From Pengzhenrongella frigida (lineage in GTDB: Bacteria; Actinomycetota; Actinomycetes; Actinomycetales; Cellulomonadaceae): a stretch of DNA of 64,000 nucleotides. The stretch spans positions 1 to 64,000 of the forward strand of contig NZ_SDWW01000013.1 of the NCBI RefSeq assembly GCF_004168625.1. Direction: 5' to 3'. Shown here one piece after another: positions 50,777-60,245 of this stretch (the first letter of the stretch is position 1; each line of letters begins with the position of its first letter). The translations under genes and the position numbers were made by a program. Below the pieces are notes generated by a model. The model was not told where the DNA came from, did no database searches, and was given only the letters and a program-made list of their open reading frames with translations.

Positions 50777-52036
50777 TCAGCCGAGAAGGCGTTGCCCGAG
50801 GTACTCCCCCTCCTGGCAGCCACCGGGGACGGCGAACACGGCCGACCCGATCGGCGTCGTCCAGGTGTTCATCAGGTCGAGCTCGTCCAGCCGCCGCGCG
50901 ATCGGCACGAACTGCGCGGTCACGTCGCGCTGGAAGGTCACGAACAGCAGGCCGGAGTTCGACAGCGCCGGAGGTGCCGGCGGGTCGTCGAAGTTGTACC
51001 CCCGGCGCAAGAACCGTTCGTCGGGGTTGTCCGACCGGGCCCGGCGGATGTGCGCGACGGTGTCGATGACCGTGAAGCCCAGGTCGTTGACCGCGTCGAG
51101 GTCCGGCTCGTCGTGCTCGGCCGTGCCGGTCAACGGCGCCCCGTCGGACAGCCGCCGTCCGACGGCGATCTCCCGGCCGGAGCGGTCCAGCGCGTCCCAC
51201 GTGTCCAGGTCCATCGCGATGCGGCGCACGACCATCGACGTGCCACCGACCAGCCAGGCCGGGGTGTCGGCACCGGCCTCGTGCCAGATCAGCGCGTCGT
51301 CGGTCCCCGGCACGAGGTTGCGCGTCCCGTCGACCTGCCCCATGAGGTTGCGCATGGTCGTCCCCGGGGCGGTGGTCCCCGCGCTGCGGCGAAACCCGCG
51401 CTGGACCCAACGCACGGTCGTGAACGTCCGAGCCTGCCGGGCCAGGACCCGCATCGTGTGCGCGACGGTGAGCTCGTCGTCGGCGCAGATCTGCACGACC
51501 AGGTCGCCGCCCGACCACGTGTCCTGCAGCCGGTCCACCGCGAGGGCGGGCAAGGGCGCGAGCCACGGCGGTCGGGCGGCCTCGAGGTCGCACGCCGTGA
51601 ACACCCCCGGCCCGAATCCGACGGTCGCGGTCAGGCTCGCCGGGACTCCGGCCAGCTCGGGCTCGGTGTCCCCCAGGCCGGGGCGGCCGGCGGTGAGGCG
51701 GCCGAGGTCGTCGGTCCAGATCCGCATCAGCCGCACCAACGCGCCGCGGTCCACGCCGGCCACCAGGTCGAAGGCGACCAGGGACACGAACGCCGGCGGC
51801 GGCGTGCCCACTCCGGCCTGCCGGTCGCCAGTGAAGGGCACGACGGCGGACCCGGCAGCGGTGGCATCGACGGCGGTGGCATCGACAGCGGTGGCGTCAC
51901 GGGCCGGGTCGACCGCGGGACCCGTCGAGGTCGAGGCGTCCCACGCGGCACGTCCCCCGAGCGCCAGGGCCGCGCCGCCCAGGACCGCGGCACCCCCCTG
52001 CAGGAACGTCCGGCGGTCGGGACCGGATCCGGTCAT
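50777..52036 (-). CDS. Tat-exported DyP-type heme peroxidase (EfeB-like)
   Basis: A 419-residue enzyme. The Tat signal carries DRRTFLQGGAAVLGGAALAL. The mature part is a DyP ferredoxin-like double barrel with the GxxDG motif GQVDGTRN, the proximal His in TVAHIRRARSDNP and the distal Arg in FVTFQRDVTAQFVP. It oxidises phenols or removes iron from heme outside the membrane. DATAVDATAVDATAA near residue 50 is a 15-bp repeat. The ATG overlaps the stop of the PCuAC gene (ATGA), so it is cotranslated with a copper chaperone, and no EfeU or EfeO gene adjoins. Confidence 0.92.
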   Translation of the reverse strand: MTGSGPDRRTFLQGGAAVLGGAALALGGRAAWDASTSTGPAVDPARDATAVDATAVDATAAGSAVVPFTGDRQAGVGTPPPAFVSLVAFDLVAGVDRGALVRLMRIWTDDLGRLTAGRPGLGDTEPELAGVPASLTATVGFGPGVFTACDLEAARPPWLAPLPALAVDRLQDTWSGGDLVVQICADDELTVAHTMRVLARQARTFTTVRWVQRGFRRSAGTTAPGTTMRNLMGQVDGTRNLVPGTDDALIWHEAGADTPAWLVGGTSMVVRRIAMDLDTWDALDRSGREIAVGRRLSDGAPLTGTAEHDEPDLDAVNDLGFTVIDTVAHIRRARSDNPDERFLRRGYNFDDPPAPPALSNSGLLFVTFQRDVTAQFVPIARRLDELDLMNTWTTPIGSAVFAVPGGCQEGEYLGQRLLG

Positions 52037-52692
52037 GACGCCGCGGGGGTCGGGGTCGCTCCGGGCGCGCCCGGGGTGCTCGTCGCGTCGCCCTCGTAGG
52101 TCTCGTTGCCGCCCTCGAAGGTGCGCGCCGGCGCCGTGAACGTGAGCTCCGACCCGTCCTGCGCGGTGAGCGTCACGCTCACCTCGTCGCCCGGTCTCAC
52201 CGCGGTCGTGATCCCCATGATCATCACGTGGTCCCCACCCGGCGCGAGCTCGTGGCTGCCGTTCGCCGCGACCGTGAAGCCACCCTCCTTGGGTCGCATC
52301 ACCATCTCGCCGGCGTCGTTGGTCGCCATCTCGTGCAGCTCCGCGCGCGGAGAGGCCGTCGTGGTCGCCGAGACGATCCGCACCTCGACGTCAGAGTCGT
52401 TCACCACCGTGCCGAACGCCGCGGTCATGCCCGTGTCGGCGGCCTTGATCCACGGGTCCGTGATCGAGAGGGCGGCCGCCTCGTCGGGCGGGCCCGACGA
52501 CGCCCCCGGGGCTCCCGACGCGCGGTCGACCGCGGCCGGGTCGGAGGTGCTCGTGCCACCGGCGCACCCCGCGAGCGCGAGCGCCAGCCCGAGGCCGAGG
52601 AGTCCGGCGCCGAGGCGATGTGCAGGGCGAGGGCTGACGGTCGTGCGGGTGCGAGTGGTCATCGTCGGAGTGGTCATCGTGGGAGTGGTCAT
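52033..52692 (-). CDS. PCu(A)C copper chaperone lipoprotein
   Basis: A 219-residue exported protein. A signal region with AGLLGLGLALALAGCAGG has the lipobox LAGC. The PCu(A)C domain carries the Cu(I) ligands ELHEMATNDAGEMVM and SHELAPGGDHVMIMGI, i.e. the His-x-Met and His-Met pattern of the family. It hands copper to oxidase or a partner in the envelope. The Thr/Met repeats at the N-terminus (MTTPTMTTPTMTTRT) make the exact start uncertain; ATG 52692 with AAGGG upstream is used. It is part of the CopC/DyP cluster. Confidence 0.9.
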   Translation of the reverse strand: MTTPTMTTPTMTTRTRTTVSPRPAHRLGAGLLGLGLALALAGCAGGTSTSDPAAVDRASGAPGASSGPPDEAAALSITDPWIKAADTGMTAAFGTVVNDSDVEVRIVSATTTASPRAELHEMATNDAGEMVMRPKEGGFTVAANGSHELAPGGDHVMIMGITTAVRPGDEVSVTLTAQDGSELTFTAPARTFEGGNETYEGDATSTPGAPGATPTPAAS

Positions 52693-52778
52693 GGGAGAGA
52701 GCCCTTCAGGCGGGGGGTGATCGAGTCGGGGCGATCGAGGGGTGCAGTGCGTCCGGTGCTCGTGCGGGCGGGCGGTCC

Positions 52779-53543
52779 TCACTCCGTCCGGTGCCGGCGG
52801 CGCCACAGCAACGCGACGCCGCCGGCACCCAGCAGGACCGCGACGCCGCCGACGACGACAGGACCGACCCCGCGAGGCCCGGTGTCCGGATCGGACCCGT
52901 CCACGGAGGACGACGGCGGCTGCGGCGTCGTCGTCGTGCCGGCTGAGGAGTCAGCTGGAGAGTCGACCGAGGAGTCGGGCACGGCCGCCGTCGGCGTCGC
53001 GAGGGGCGACGGCGACGCGACCGGGGACTCGGCTTCCGCGGGCGGCGGCTCGCCGGGCGCGATCGAGAACCCGAAGGCCCCCTGGATCGGATGGCCGTCC
53101 CCCGACACGACCCGCCAGGCGACGGTGTAGGTCCCCTCCCCCAGGCCAGGGGGCAGCGGAGCGCTCACCAGCGCCCCGGCGACGACCCCCTCGGTGTCCA
53201 GGACGACCTCGCCCGCCGGCCCACGCAGGATCACCTGCGAGGAGATGTCCATGACGTCCTCGCTGAACCTCAGCGTGAGCTCCGCGGGAGCGGTCGCGAC
53301 CACGGACGCATCTGCGGGAACCGTCTCGATCAGCTGGTCGTGCGCCGCGGCCGGCAGAGCCGTGAGGACCACCGACGCGATCAGTGCACCGAGCGCCCCG
53401 GCCCGGCCGCTCCAGTGCACCCGTCGTGCGTGCGGGCGGACCGTCCGGCGGGGGGTCGGGCGGGGGGTCGGGCGGGGGTTCGGCCGGGCCGAGGATCGGT
53501 TCGGCACGCGATCTGGGCAGGCACTGAGAAGGGCAGCGGGCAT
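52779..53543 (-). CDS. copC: CopC-domain copper resistance/transport protein
   Basis: A 254-residue protein. An Arg/Pro-rich N-terminus, a signal helix (GALGALIASVVLTALPAAA) and then the CopC domain HDQLIETVPADASVVATAPA, LTLRFSEDVMDISSQVILRG and VVSGDGHPIQGAFGFSIAPG. The His after AAA and the later His of GHPI are the usual copper ligands of the domain. A Pro/Ser-rich stalk and a C-terminal TM helix (VVVGGVAVLLGAGGVALLWR) follow, then RRRHRTE. AAGGA 8 nt before ATG 53543 supports this start, although GTG 53420 would give a shorter, more usual signal peptide. Confidence 0.88.
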   Translation of the reverse strand: MPAALLSACPDRVPNRSSARPNPRPTPRPTPRRTVRPHARRVHWSGRAGALGALIASVVLTALPAAAHDQLIETVPADASVVATAPAELTLRFSEDVMDISSQVILRGPAGEVVLDTEGVVAGALVSAPLPPGLGEGTYTVAWRVVSGDGHPIQGAFGFSIAPGEPPPAEAESPVASPSPLATPTAAVPDSSVDSPADSSAGTTTTPQPPSSSVDGSDPDTGPRGVGPVVVGGVAVLLGAGGVALLWRRRHRTE

Positions 53544-53686
53544 CGAGGTCGTCCTTGGCGTCGACCCAGCTGCACGCCTCACGGGTGAGGTGTGCAGGGG
53601 TGCGGGTGCGGATGGCACGCGGCCACCGCAGGCGAGCAGGCACGACCGAGCCAGCGCCGATCGTCGTCGGCGAAGGAAGGGACCTC

Positions 53687-54358
53687 TCAGGCGGTGGCGG
53701 GCTCCACCGGAGGGCCGCGCCGGGGCCGGGACCGCACCCGGCCGGGTGCGAGCGGAACGAAACCGGGCGCCCGCGCCGGTTCGTGGAGCGGTGACGCGAC
53801 GACCGGACCGGCGACCCGCAGGCCGAGCAGCGGGACGACGGCCCGCAACCAGTGCAGCGCACGCCGGGCCGCACCATCGGCGCCGACGAGGAGTGCGGCA
53901 GTGACCAGGATCGCCGCGGCGTGGGCCACGAGCATCCCGACGGAGGACACGCCCGCGTGGACGTGCAGCAGCGGGCTCGCGGCAGCCAGCCCGACCGAGG
54001 CAGCGCCGCCCTGGACGAGGTCCGAGGCGAGGCCCGGGGCGCCGCCGTGCGCGTGCCCCGAGGAAGGGGCGGGATCGACCACGACCGACAATCCGGCGGG
54101 CGACAGGAACGACAGCACCGCGTGCACGGCCACCTGGAGGACGGCCAGGGCGGGCAGCAGGGTCCACAGCCGCAGCTGCCGGCGCGCCAAGGCCGTGGCG
54201 GGGAGGAGCACGAGCGCCCCGAGGGCCACCAGCACGAGCGTCGACGGAAGCGCCCCGCCCCCCAGGGCGTGCGCACCCGCACCCAGGGACAGCGCGACGG
54301 CCGACGTCGTGATGGCGCGGCCACCGCGAATCGCCGCGCCGCCGCCAGGCTCCTCCAT
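53687..54358 (-). CDS. Histidine-containing multi-pass membrane protein of the copper cluster, unknown function
   Basis: A 223-residue protein with about six TM helices and His-bearing loops: GHAHGGAPGLAS near residue 95 and LLHVHAGVSSVGMLVAHAAA near residue 130. These may bind metal. The C-terminus is Arg/Pro-rich. It is the most upstream of the four minus-strand genes (this, CopC, PCuAC, DyP), with 143 bp before copC. It is not clearly CopD. The family is not recognised; metal transport is a guess from context and His content. Confidence 0.65.
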   Translation of the reverse strand: MEEPGGGAAIRGGRAITTSAVALSLGAGAHALGGGALPSTLVLVALGALVLLPATALARRQLRLWTLLPALAVLQVAVHAVLSFLSPAGLSVVVDPAPSSGHAHGGAPGLASDLVQGGAASVGLAAASPLLHVHAGVSSVGMLVAHAAAILVTAALLVGADGAARRALHWLRAVVPLLGLRVAGPVVASPLHEPARAPGFVPLAPGRVRSRPRRGPPVEPATA

Positions 54359-54521
54359 GCGCGTCAGGGTACCCGCCGCCCCGGACGATGGTCCCGGCAC
54401 AGCGCCGTCGACCGTGTGATGATGGGCGGCTGATCCGGCCGATGATCGGGCCACCCGCCCGCTCATCCGAAGACACCGCGCGCGAACCCCTGGATGCGGG
54501 CAGCCGAACAGGAGACGCCCG

Positions 54522-56483
54522 ATGAGTGCTCGACGCGGATCCAGATCCTGGTTCAGCCGGCTGCCGACCCGCTGGACCTTCCTGCTCCAGCTGTTCGCGA
54601 CCTTCATCGGGACGCTCGTCGTCGTCGGCGCGGGGCTCTACGCGATGCAGGCCCACGATTCCCGGGCGATCATGATCGCGGACGGCGCGGACCGCCACCA
54701 GGTGCGCAGCGAGCAGATCGAGGCAGCGTTCGCGTCCACGCCCGAGGGCGACGACCCGTGGGTCCGGGTGCGCGAGTCCCTCGCCCGGATGACGGCGCCG
54801 CCGGAGGTCCGACGGGTCCGGCTGATCACGGATCTCGGGACAGCCGTCGGATCGAACCCGGCTCAGGACGAGCCGGTCCGTGATCGCGGACCCGTCGTCG
54901 CGGGCGTCCTGCGCGACGGCACCCCGGCGTTCGAGTCGCGCAGCAGCAACGGCTTCGAGATGTTCGACTACCTCTCCCAGGTCGAGCTGGGCGGCGTCGC
55001 GTTCGTCCTCGAGGTCGAGGTCGCACCGGACGTGCTCAGCCGACAGCTCGCCGCGCTGCGGCTCGCCTCCGCGCGCGCACTGGCCCTGACCGCCGTGCTG
55101 TCGCCGCCGCTCCTGTACTTCCTGGGTGGTCGCTCGCTCGCGGGCCGGTTCAACGCGGCGCAGGACCGGGCCACGCTCGACAGCCTCACCCGGCTGCGCA
55201 ACCACCGCGCCTTCCAGGAGGCGCTCCGCGCGGGCGTCGCCCGGGCCCGCCGCTTCGGCGAGCCGCTCGCCCTGGTGCTGGTCGACGTCGACGACTTCAA
55301 GTTCGTCAACGACAACCGTGGGCACCAGAAGGGCGACGAGGTCCTCGTCAGCCTCGCGGCGGCGCTGCGCACCGGACGCGAGCAGGACCTCGCCTTCCGC
55401 ATCGGGGGCGACGAGTTCGCCGTGATCCTGCCGCGCACCGGCCGTCGCGAGGCGCTGGGCGCGATCGAACGGATGCGCCACGCGGCCGTGCAGCGCATGG
55501 GACGGACCACCATCAGCGTGGGTGTCGCCGAGCTCGGCCCGACCGACGCCGACGCCCACGCGCTGCGCGAGCAGGCGGACCTGGCGTTGTACGAAGCGAA
55601 GCGTCGCGGCCGCAACCAGGTCGTGGCCTACGACCAGATCGCGGACTCGGCGCCCGCGCGCACCTCCGCGGCCACGATCGCGGCGGTACGCCAGCTGTTG
55701 ACGACACGGCGGATGGGGGCGGCTTTTCAGGCGATCTGGAACCTCGACACCCACAAGATCATCGGCTTCGAGGGGCTGGCGCGCCCCGCGGCGGAGTACG
55801 GGCTCGACGGGCCCCAGGACGCGTTCTCGGGTGCTGCCCGGCTCGGACGGGTCGATGAGCTCGACGCCCTGTGCCGTGCGGCCGTCCTCGCGCGGGTCGC
55901 GGACTTCCCCGCCGAGGCGCTGCTGTTCCTCAACATCGCGCCGGAGGTGTTCGACCACGGCGGCGGCGTCGGCGAGCGGCTGCGGCGCGAGGTCGAGGCC
56001 GCGGGCCTGCCGCCGGCGCGGGTCGTCATCGAGCTCACCGAGCACGCCAGCGAGCGCATGGACCTCGTGATCGACCAGCTCCAGGAGCTGCGCGACCTCG
56101 GCTTCCACCTCGCGCTCGACGACGTCGGCGCGGGCGACACCGGCCTCGGGCTGCTCGGGCGGGTAAGACCTGCCTTCGTCAAGGTGGACCGGTCTGTGGT
56201 GTGCAGCGCCGGCGAGGGTGGTTCTGGACGCGCGGTGCTGGCGGCGATCGTCGCGTACGCCGCCGAGTCCGGCGCGATGGTGATCGCGGAGGGAATCGAG
56301 ACCGAGGCCCTGCTGCAGGTGGTGCGTTCGTCGGGCACCGGCGGCCGGCCGGTCCGGATCGTCGGCGGGCAGGGCTACCTCCTCGGACGTCCCGCGGTCG
56401 CGTCGTGGCCGGTGGCCGAGCTCACCCCGTGGCCGCTGCCCGACGTGCAGCCGCTGCCCGACGCGCAGCCGACGCGCGCGTAG
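54522..56483 (+). CDS. GGDEF-EAL protein with periplasmic sensor (paralog B)
   Basis: A 653-residue protein: TM1 at about 19-42, outside sensor 43-180, TM2 at about 188-205, GGDEF at about 220-375 and EAL at about 390-635. IGGDEFAV is intact with I-site REQD at the proper spacing. The EAL motif reads EGLARP, and NIAPE, ELTEH, DDVGAGDTG, FVKVDRS, AEGIETE and GQGYLLGRP are all kept. It shares linkers and the GGSGRAVLAAIVAYAAESGA insert with the protein at 48124, but has the sensor domain that the other lacks. AGGAG 8 nt before the ATG supports the start. A C-terminal Pro/Leu tail follows. Confidence 0.9.
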   Translation: MSARRGSRSWFSRLPTRWTFLLQLFATFIGTLVVVGAGLYAMQAHDSRAIMIADGADRHQVRSEQIEAAFASTPEGDDPWVRVRESLARMTAPPEVRRVRLITDLGTAVGSNPAQDEPVRDRGPVVAGVLRDGTPAFESRSSNGFEMFDYLSQVELGGVAFVLEVEVAPDVLSRQLAALRLASARALALTAVLSPPLLYFLGGRSLAGRFNAAQDRATLDSLTRLRNHRAFQEALRAGVARARRFGEPLALVLVDVDDFKFVNDNRGHQKGDEVLVSLAAALRTGREQDLAFRIGGDEFAVILPRTGRREALGAIERMRHAAVQRMGRTTISVGVAELGPTDADAHALREQADLALYEAKRRGRNQVVAYDQIADSAPARTSAATIAAVRQLLTTRRMGAAFQAIWNLDTHKIIGFEGLARPAAEYGLDGPQDAFSGAARLGRVDELDALCRAAVLARVADFPAEALLFLNIAPEVFDHGGGVGERLRREVEAAGLPPARVVIELTEHASERMDLVIDQLQELRDLGFHLALDDVGAGDTGLGLLGRVRPAFVKVDRSVVCSAGEGGSGRAVLAAIVAYAAESGAMVIAEGIETEALLQVVRSSGTGGRPVRIVGGQGYLLGRPAVASWPVAELTPWPLPDVQPLPDAQPTRA

Positions 56484-56575
56484 CCGCCCCAGCACGCCGG
56501 GCGGGCACAAGGTCGGAGAGATCGACGCCCTGCACGCCCTACGGTGATCCTTGACGACCTGCGAGAAGGAGCCTT

Positions 56576-58273
56576 GTGACCATCACACCGATCGATGCCA
56601 CGACCACTGCCGCCTGGGAGGCCCTGACCGCCCACCAGACGAGCCTCGAACCAGACCTGCGCGCCTGGTTCGCTGCCGATCACGACCGGGCGTCGCGCCT
56701 GACCCGCACCGTGGGTGACCTGCACGTCGACCTGTCGAAGAACCTCGTCACCGACCAGACGCTCGCCCTGCTGGTGCAGCTCGCCGGCGAGGTCGGCCTC
56801 GCGGGGCGGATCGACGCGATGTTCGCGGGCGAGCACATCAACGTCACCGAGGACCGCGCGGTGCTGCACACGGCCCTGCGCCGACCGGCGTCGGCCACCC
56901 CGCCGCTGATCGTCGACGGCCAGGACGTCGACGCCGACGTGCAGGCCGTGCTGGCCCAGGTCGACGCGTTCGCAGACAAGGTTCGCAGCGGCGCGTGGAC
57001 AGGGGTGACCGGGGCGCGCGTCGCCACGGTCGTCAACATCGGCATCGGCGGTTCGGACCTCGGACCGGTGATGGCGTACGAGGCCCTCAAGCCGTACGTC
57101 GCCGACGGGCTCACGGTGCGGTTCGTGTCCAACATCGACCCTGCCGACGTCGCCGAGACGGTCAAGGACCTCGACCCGACGACGACGCTCTTCATCGTCG
57201 CGTCCAAGACGTTCGGCACCCTCGAGACCTTGACGAACGCCCGGTTGGCCCGCGCCTGGCTCTGGGAGCAGCTTCTCGCCGCCGGCGCGATCGAGGACAC
57301 CGAGGCGGCCCGCACCGAGGCCGTCGCCCGGCACTTCGTCGCGGTGTCGACCGCGCTCGACAAGGTCGCGGAGTTCGGCATCGACCCGGCCAACGCGTTC
57401 GGGTTCTGGGACTGGGTGGGCGGCCGGTACTCGGTCGACTCCGCCATCGGGACCTCGCTCGCGATCGCCGTCGGCCCGCACAACTTCCGCGCGTTCCTCA
57501 ACGGGTTCCACACCGTCGACGAGCACTTCCGGACCGTCCCGTTCGAGCAGAACGTGCCCGTGCTGATGGGGCTGCTCAACGTCTGGTACGTCAACTTCCT
57601 CGGCGCGCACACGCACGCCGTGCTGCCGTACGCGCAGTACCTGCACCGGTTCGCGGCCTACCTGCAGCAGCTGACCATGGAGTCCAACGGCAAGTCGGTC
57701 CGCTGGGACGGCACGCCGGTCACCACCCAGACCGGCGAGATCTTCTGGGGCGAGCCCGGCACGAACGGGCAGCACGCGTTCTACCAGCTGATCCACCAGG
57801 GCACCCGGCTCATCCCGGCGGACTTCATCGCGGTCGCCACCCCGGCCCACCCGTTGCGTGACGCCGGTTCGCCCGGCGGCGAGGCCGACGTGCACGAGCT
57901 GTTCCTGGCGAACTTCTTCGCCCAGACCAAGGCGCTCGCGTTCGGCATGACCGCCGACGAGGTTCGGGCGGCCGGGGTGGCCGAGGAGATCGTCCCGGCG
58001 CGCGTGTTCAGCGGCAACCGGCCGACGACGTCGATCATGGCGCCCGCGCTGACCCCGGGCGTGCTCGGCCAGCTCATCGCGCTGTACGAGCACATCACGT
58101 TCGTGCAGGGGATCGTGTGGGGCGTGGACAGCTTCGACCAGTGGGGCGTCCAGCTCGGCAAGCTGCTCGCGGTCGAGATCGCGCCGGCCGTCGCCGGCGA
58201 CGCGGACGTGCTGGCGACCCAGGACGCCTCGACCCGTGGCCTGATCGAGTACTACCGCGCCAACCGCACGTAG
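56576..58273 (+). CDS. pgi: Glucose-6-phosphate isomerase
   Basis: A 565-residue cytoplasmic enzyme interconverting glucose-6-phosphate and fructose-6-phosphate. It shows [78 protein letters not shown] and the C-terminal [13 protein letters not shown], the full set of Pgi signatures. GTG 56576 has AAGGAG 6 nt upstream. Length is typical. The gene ends against the convergent protease gene with no gap. It joins the products of cellobiose phosphorolysis (after phosphoglucomutase or glucokinase) to glycolysis. Confidence 0.97.
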   Translation: MTITPIDATTTAAWEALTAHQTSLEPDLRAWFAADHDRASRLTRTVGDLHVDLSKNLVTDQTLALLVQLAGEVGLAGRIDAMFAGEHINVTEDRAVLHTALRRPASATPPLIVDGQDVDADVQAVLAQVDAFADKVRSGAWTGVTGARVATVVNIGIGGSDLGPVMAYEALKPYVADGLTVRFVSNIDPADVAETVKDLDPTTTLFIVASKTFGTLETLTNARLARAWLWEQLLAAGAIEDTEAARTEAVARHFVAVSTALDKVAEFGIDPANAFGFWDWVGGRYSVDSAIGTSLAIAVGPHNFRAFLNGFHTVDEHFRTVPFEQNVPVLMGLLNVWYVNFLGAHTHAVLPYAQYLHRFAAYLQQLTMESNGKSVRWDGTPVTTQTGEIFWGEPGTNGQHAFYQLIHQGTRLIPADFIAVATPAHPLRDAGSPGGEADVHELFLANFFAQTKALAFGMTADEVRAAGVAEEIVPARVFSGNRPTTSIMAPALTPGVLGQLIALYEHITFVQGIVWGVDSFDQWGVQLGKLLAVEIAPAVAGDADVLATQDASTRGLIEYYRANRT

Positions 58274-59629
<1,356 letters not shown>

Positions 59630-59788
59630 CGGTGTCCTCCTACCGTGCCGGCCTCGCCGTGGGGCCGCACCACCGATCCAACGACCGCAACCCGGCAGCC
59701 CGCTGTGCGTGACCTGAGCCGCAGCGAAGCATCTCGCTCGATGCCCGGCCGAGACCCGGGCACGCGGCGGGGCGCGGCCGACGGCGCC

Positions 59789-59794
59789 TACGCT
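59789..59794 (+). promoter_or_regulatory. -10 box of a probable leaderless transcript (S4 protein)
   Basis: TACGCT lies 6 nt before the ATG at 59801 and no ribosome site is present. Confidence 0.55.
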
Positions 59795-59800
59795 CGTGAG

Positions 59801-60205
59801 ATGAGCACCACCGGCACTGCCGCCACCACCCGCGTCGACCGCTGGGTCTGGGTGGTGCGCCTGACCCGCACGCGCGCCCAGGCCGCGGCCGCCTGCCGCG
59901 CCGGGCACATCCGCATCAACGGCGACCACGCCAAGCCGGCGAGCGCCGTGCACGTCGGCGACGAGATCCGGCTCCGCGGTGACGGCGTCGAACGGATCGT
60001 CGAGGTCGTCCAGATCATCGAGAAGCGCGTCGGCGCACCGGCGGCCGCCCTGTGCTTTCTCGACCGCACGCCACCACCCGTGCCGCGCGAGCACGTCGCC
60101 ATCGCCGCCCAGCGCGACCGCGGCGCCGGCCGCCCCACCAAGCGCGAACGCCGCGAGATCGACAAGCTCCGCGGCCGCTCCCCCGAGACCCTCCCGCACC
60201 CCTGA
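59801..60205 (+). CDS. S4-domain RNA-binding protein (Hsp15-like)
   Basis: A 134-residue protein with an S4 fold at about residues 12-75 (RVDRWVWVVRLTRTRAQAAA, AGHIRINGDHAKPASAVHVG), then a basic tail rich in Arg and Lys (RPTKRERREIDKLRGRSPE) that probably contacts rRNA. Hsp15 relatives rescue stalled 50S subunits, so a ribosome-quality role is likely but not shown. The ATG at 59801 is placed by a -10 box 6 nt upstream. Confidence 0.88.
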   Translation: MSTTGTAATTRVDRWVWVVRLTRTRAQAAAACRAGHIRINGDHAKPASAVHVGDEIRLRGDGVERIVEVVQIIEKRVGAPAAALCFLDRTPPPVPREHVAIAAQRDRGAGRPTKRERREIDKLRGRSPETLPHP

Positions 60206-60245
60206 CCTGCCTCCCGGTCGGGCGCGGGGAGGGGGATCAGAGGGA

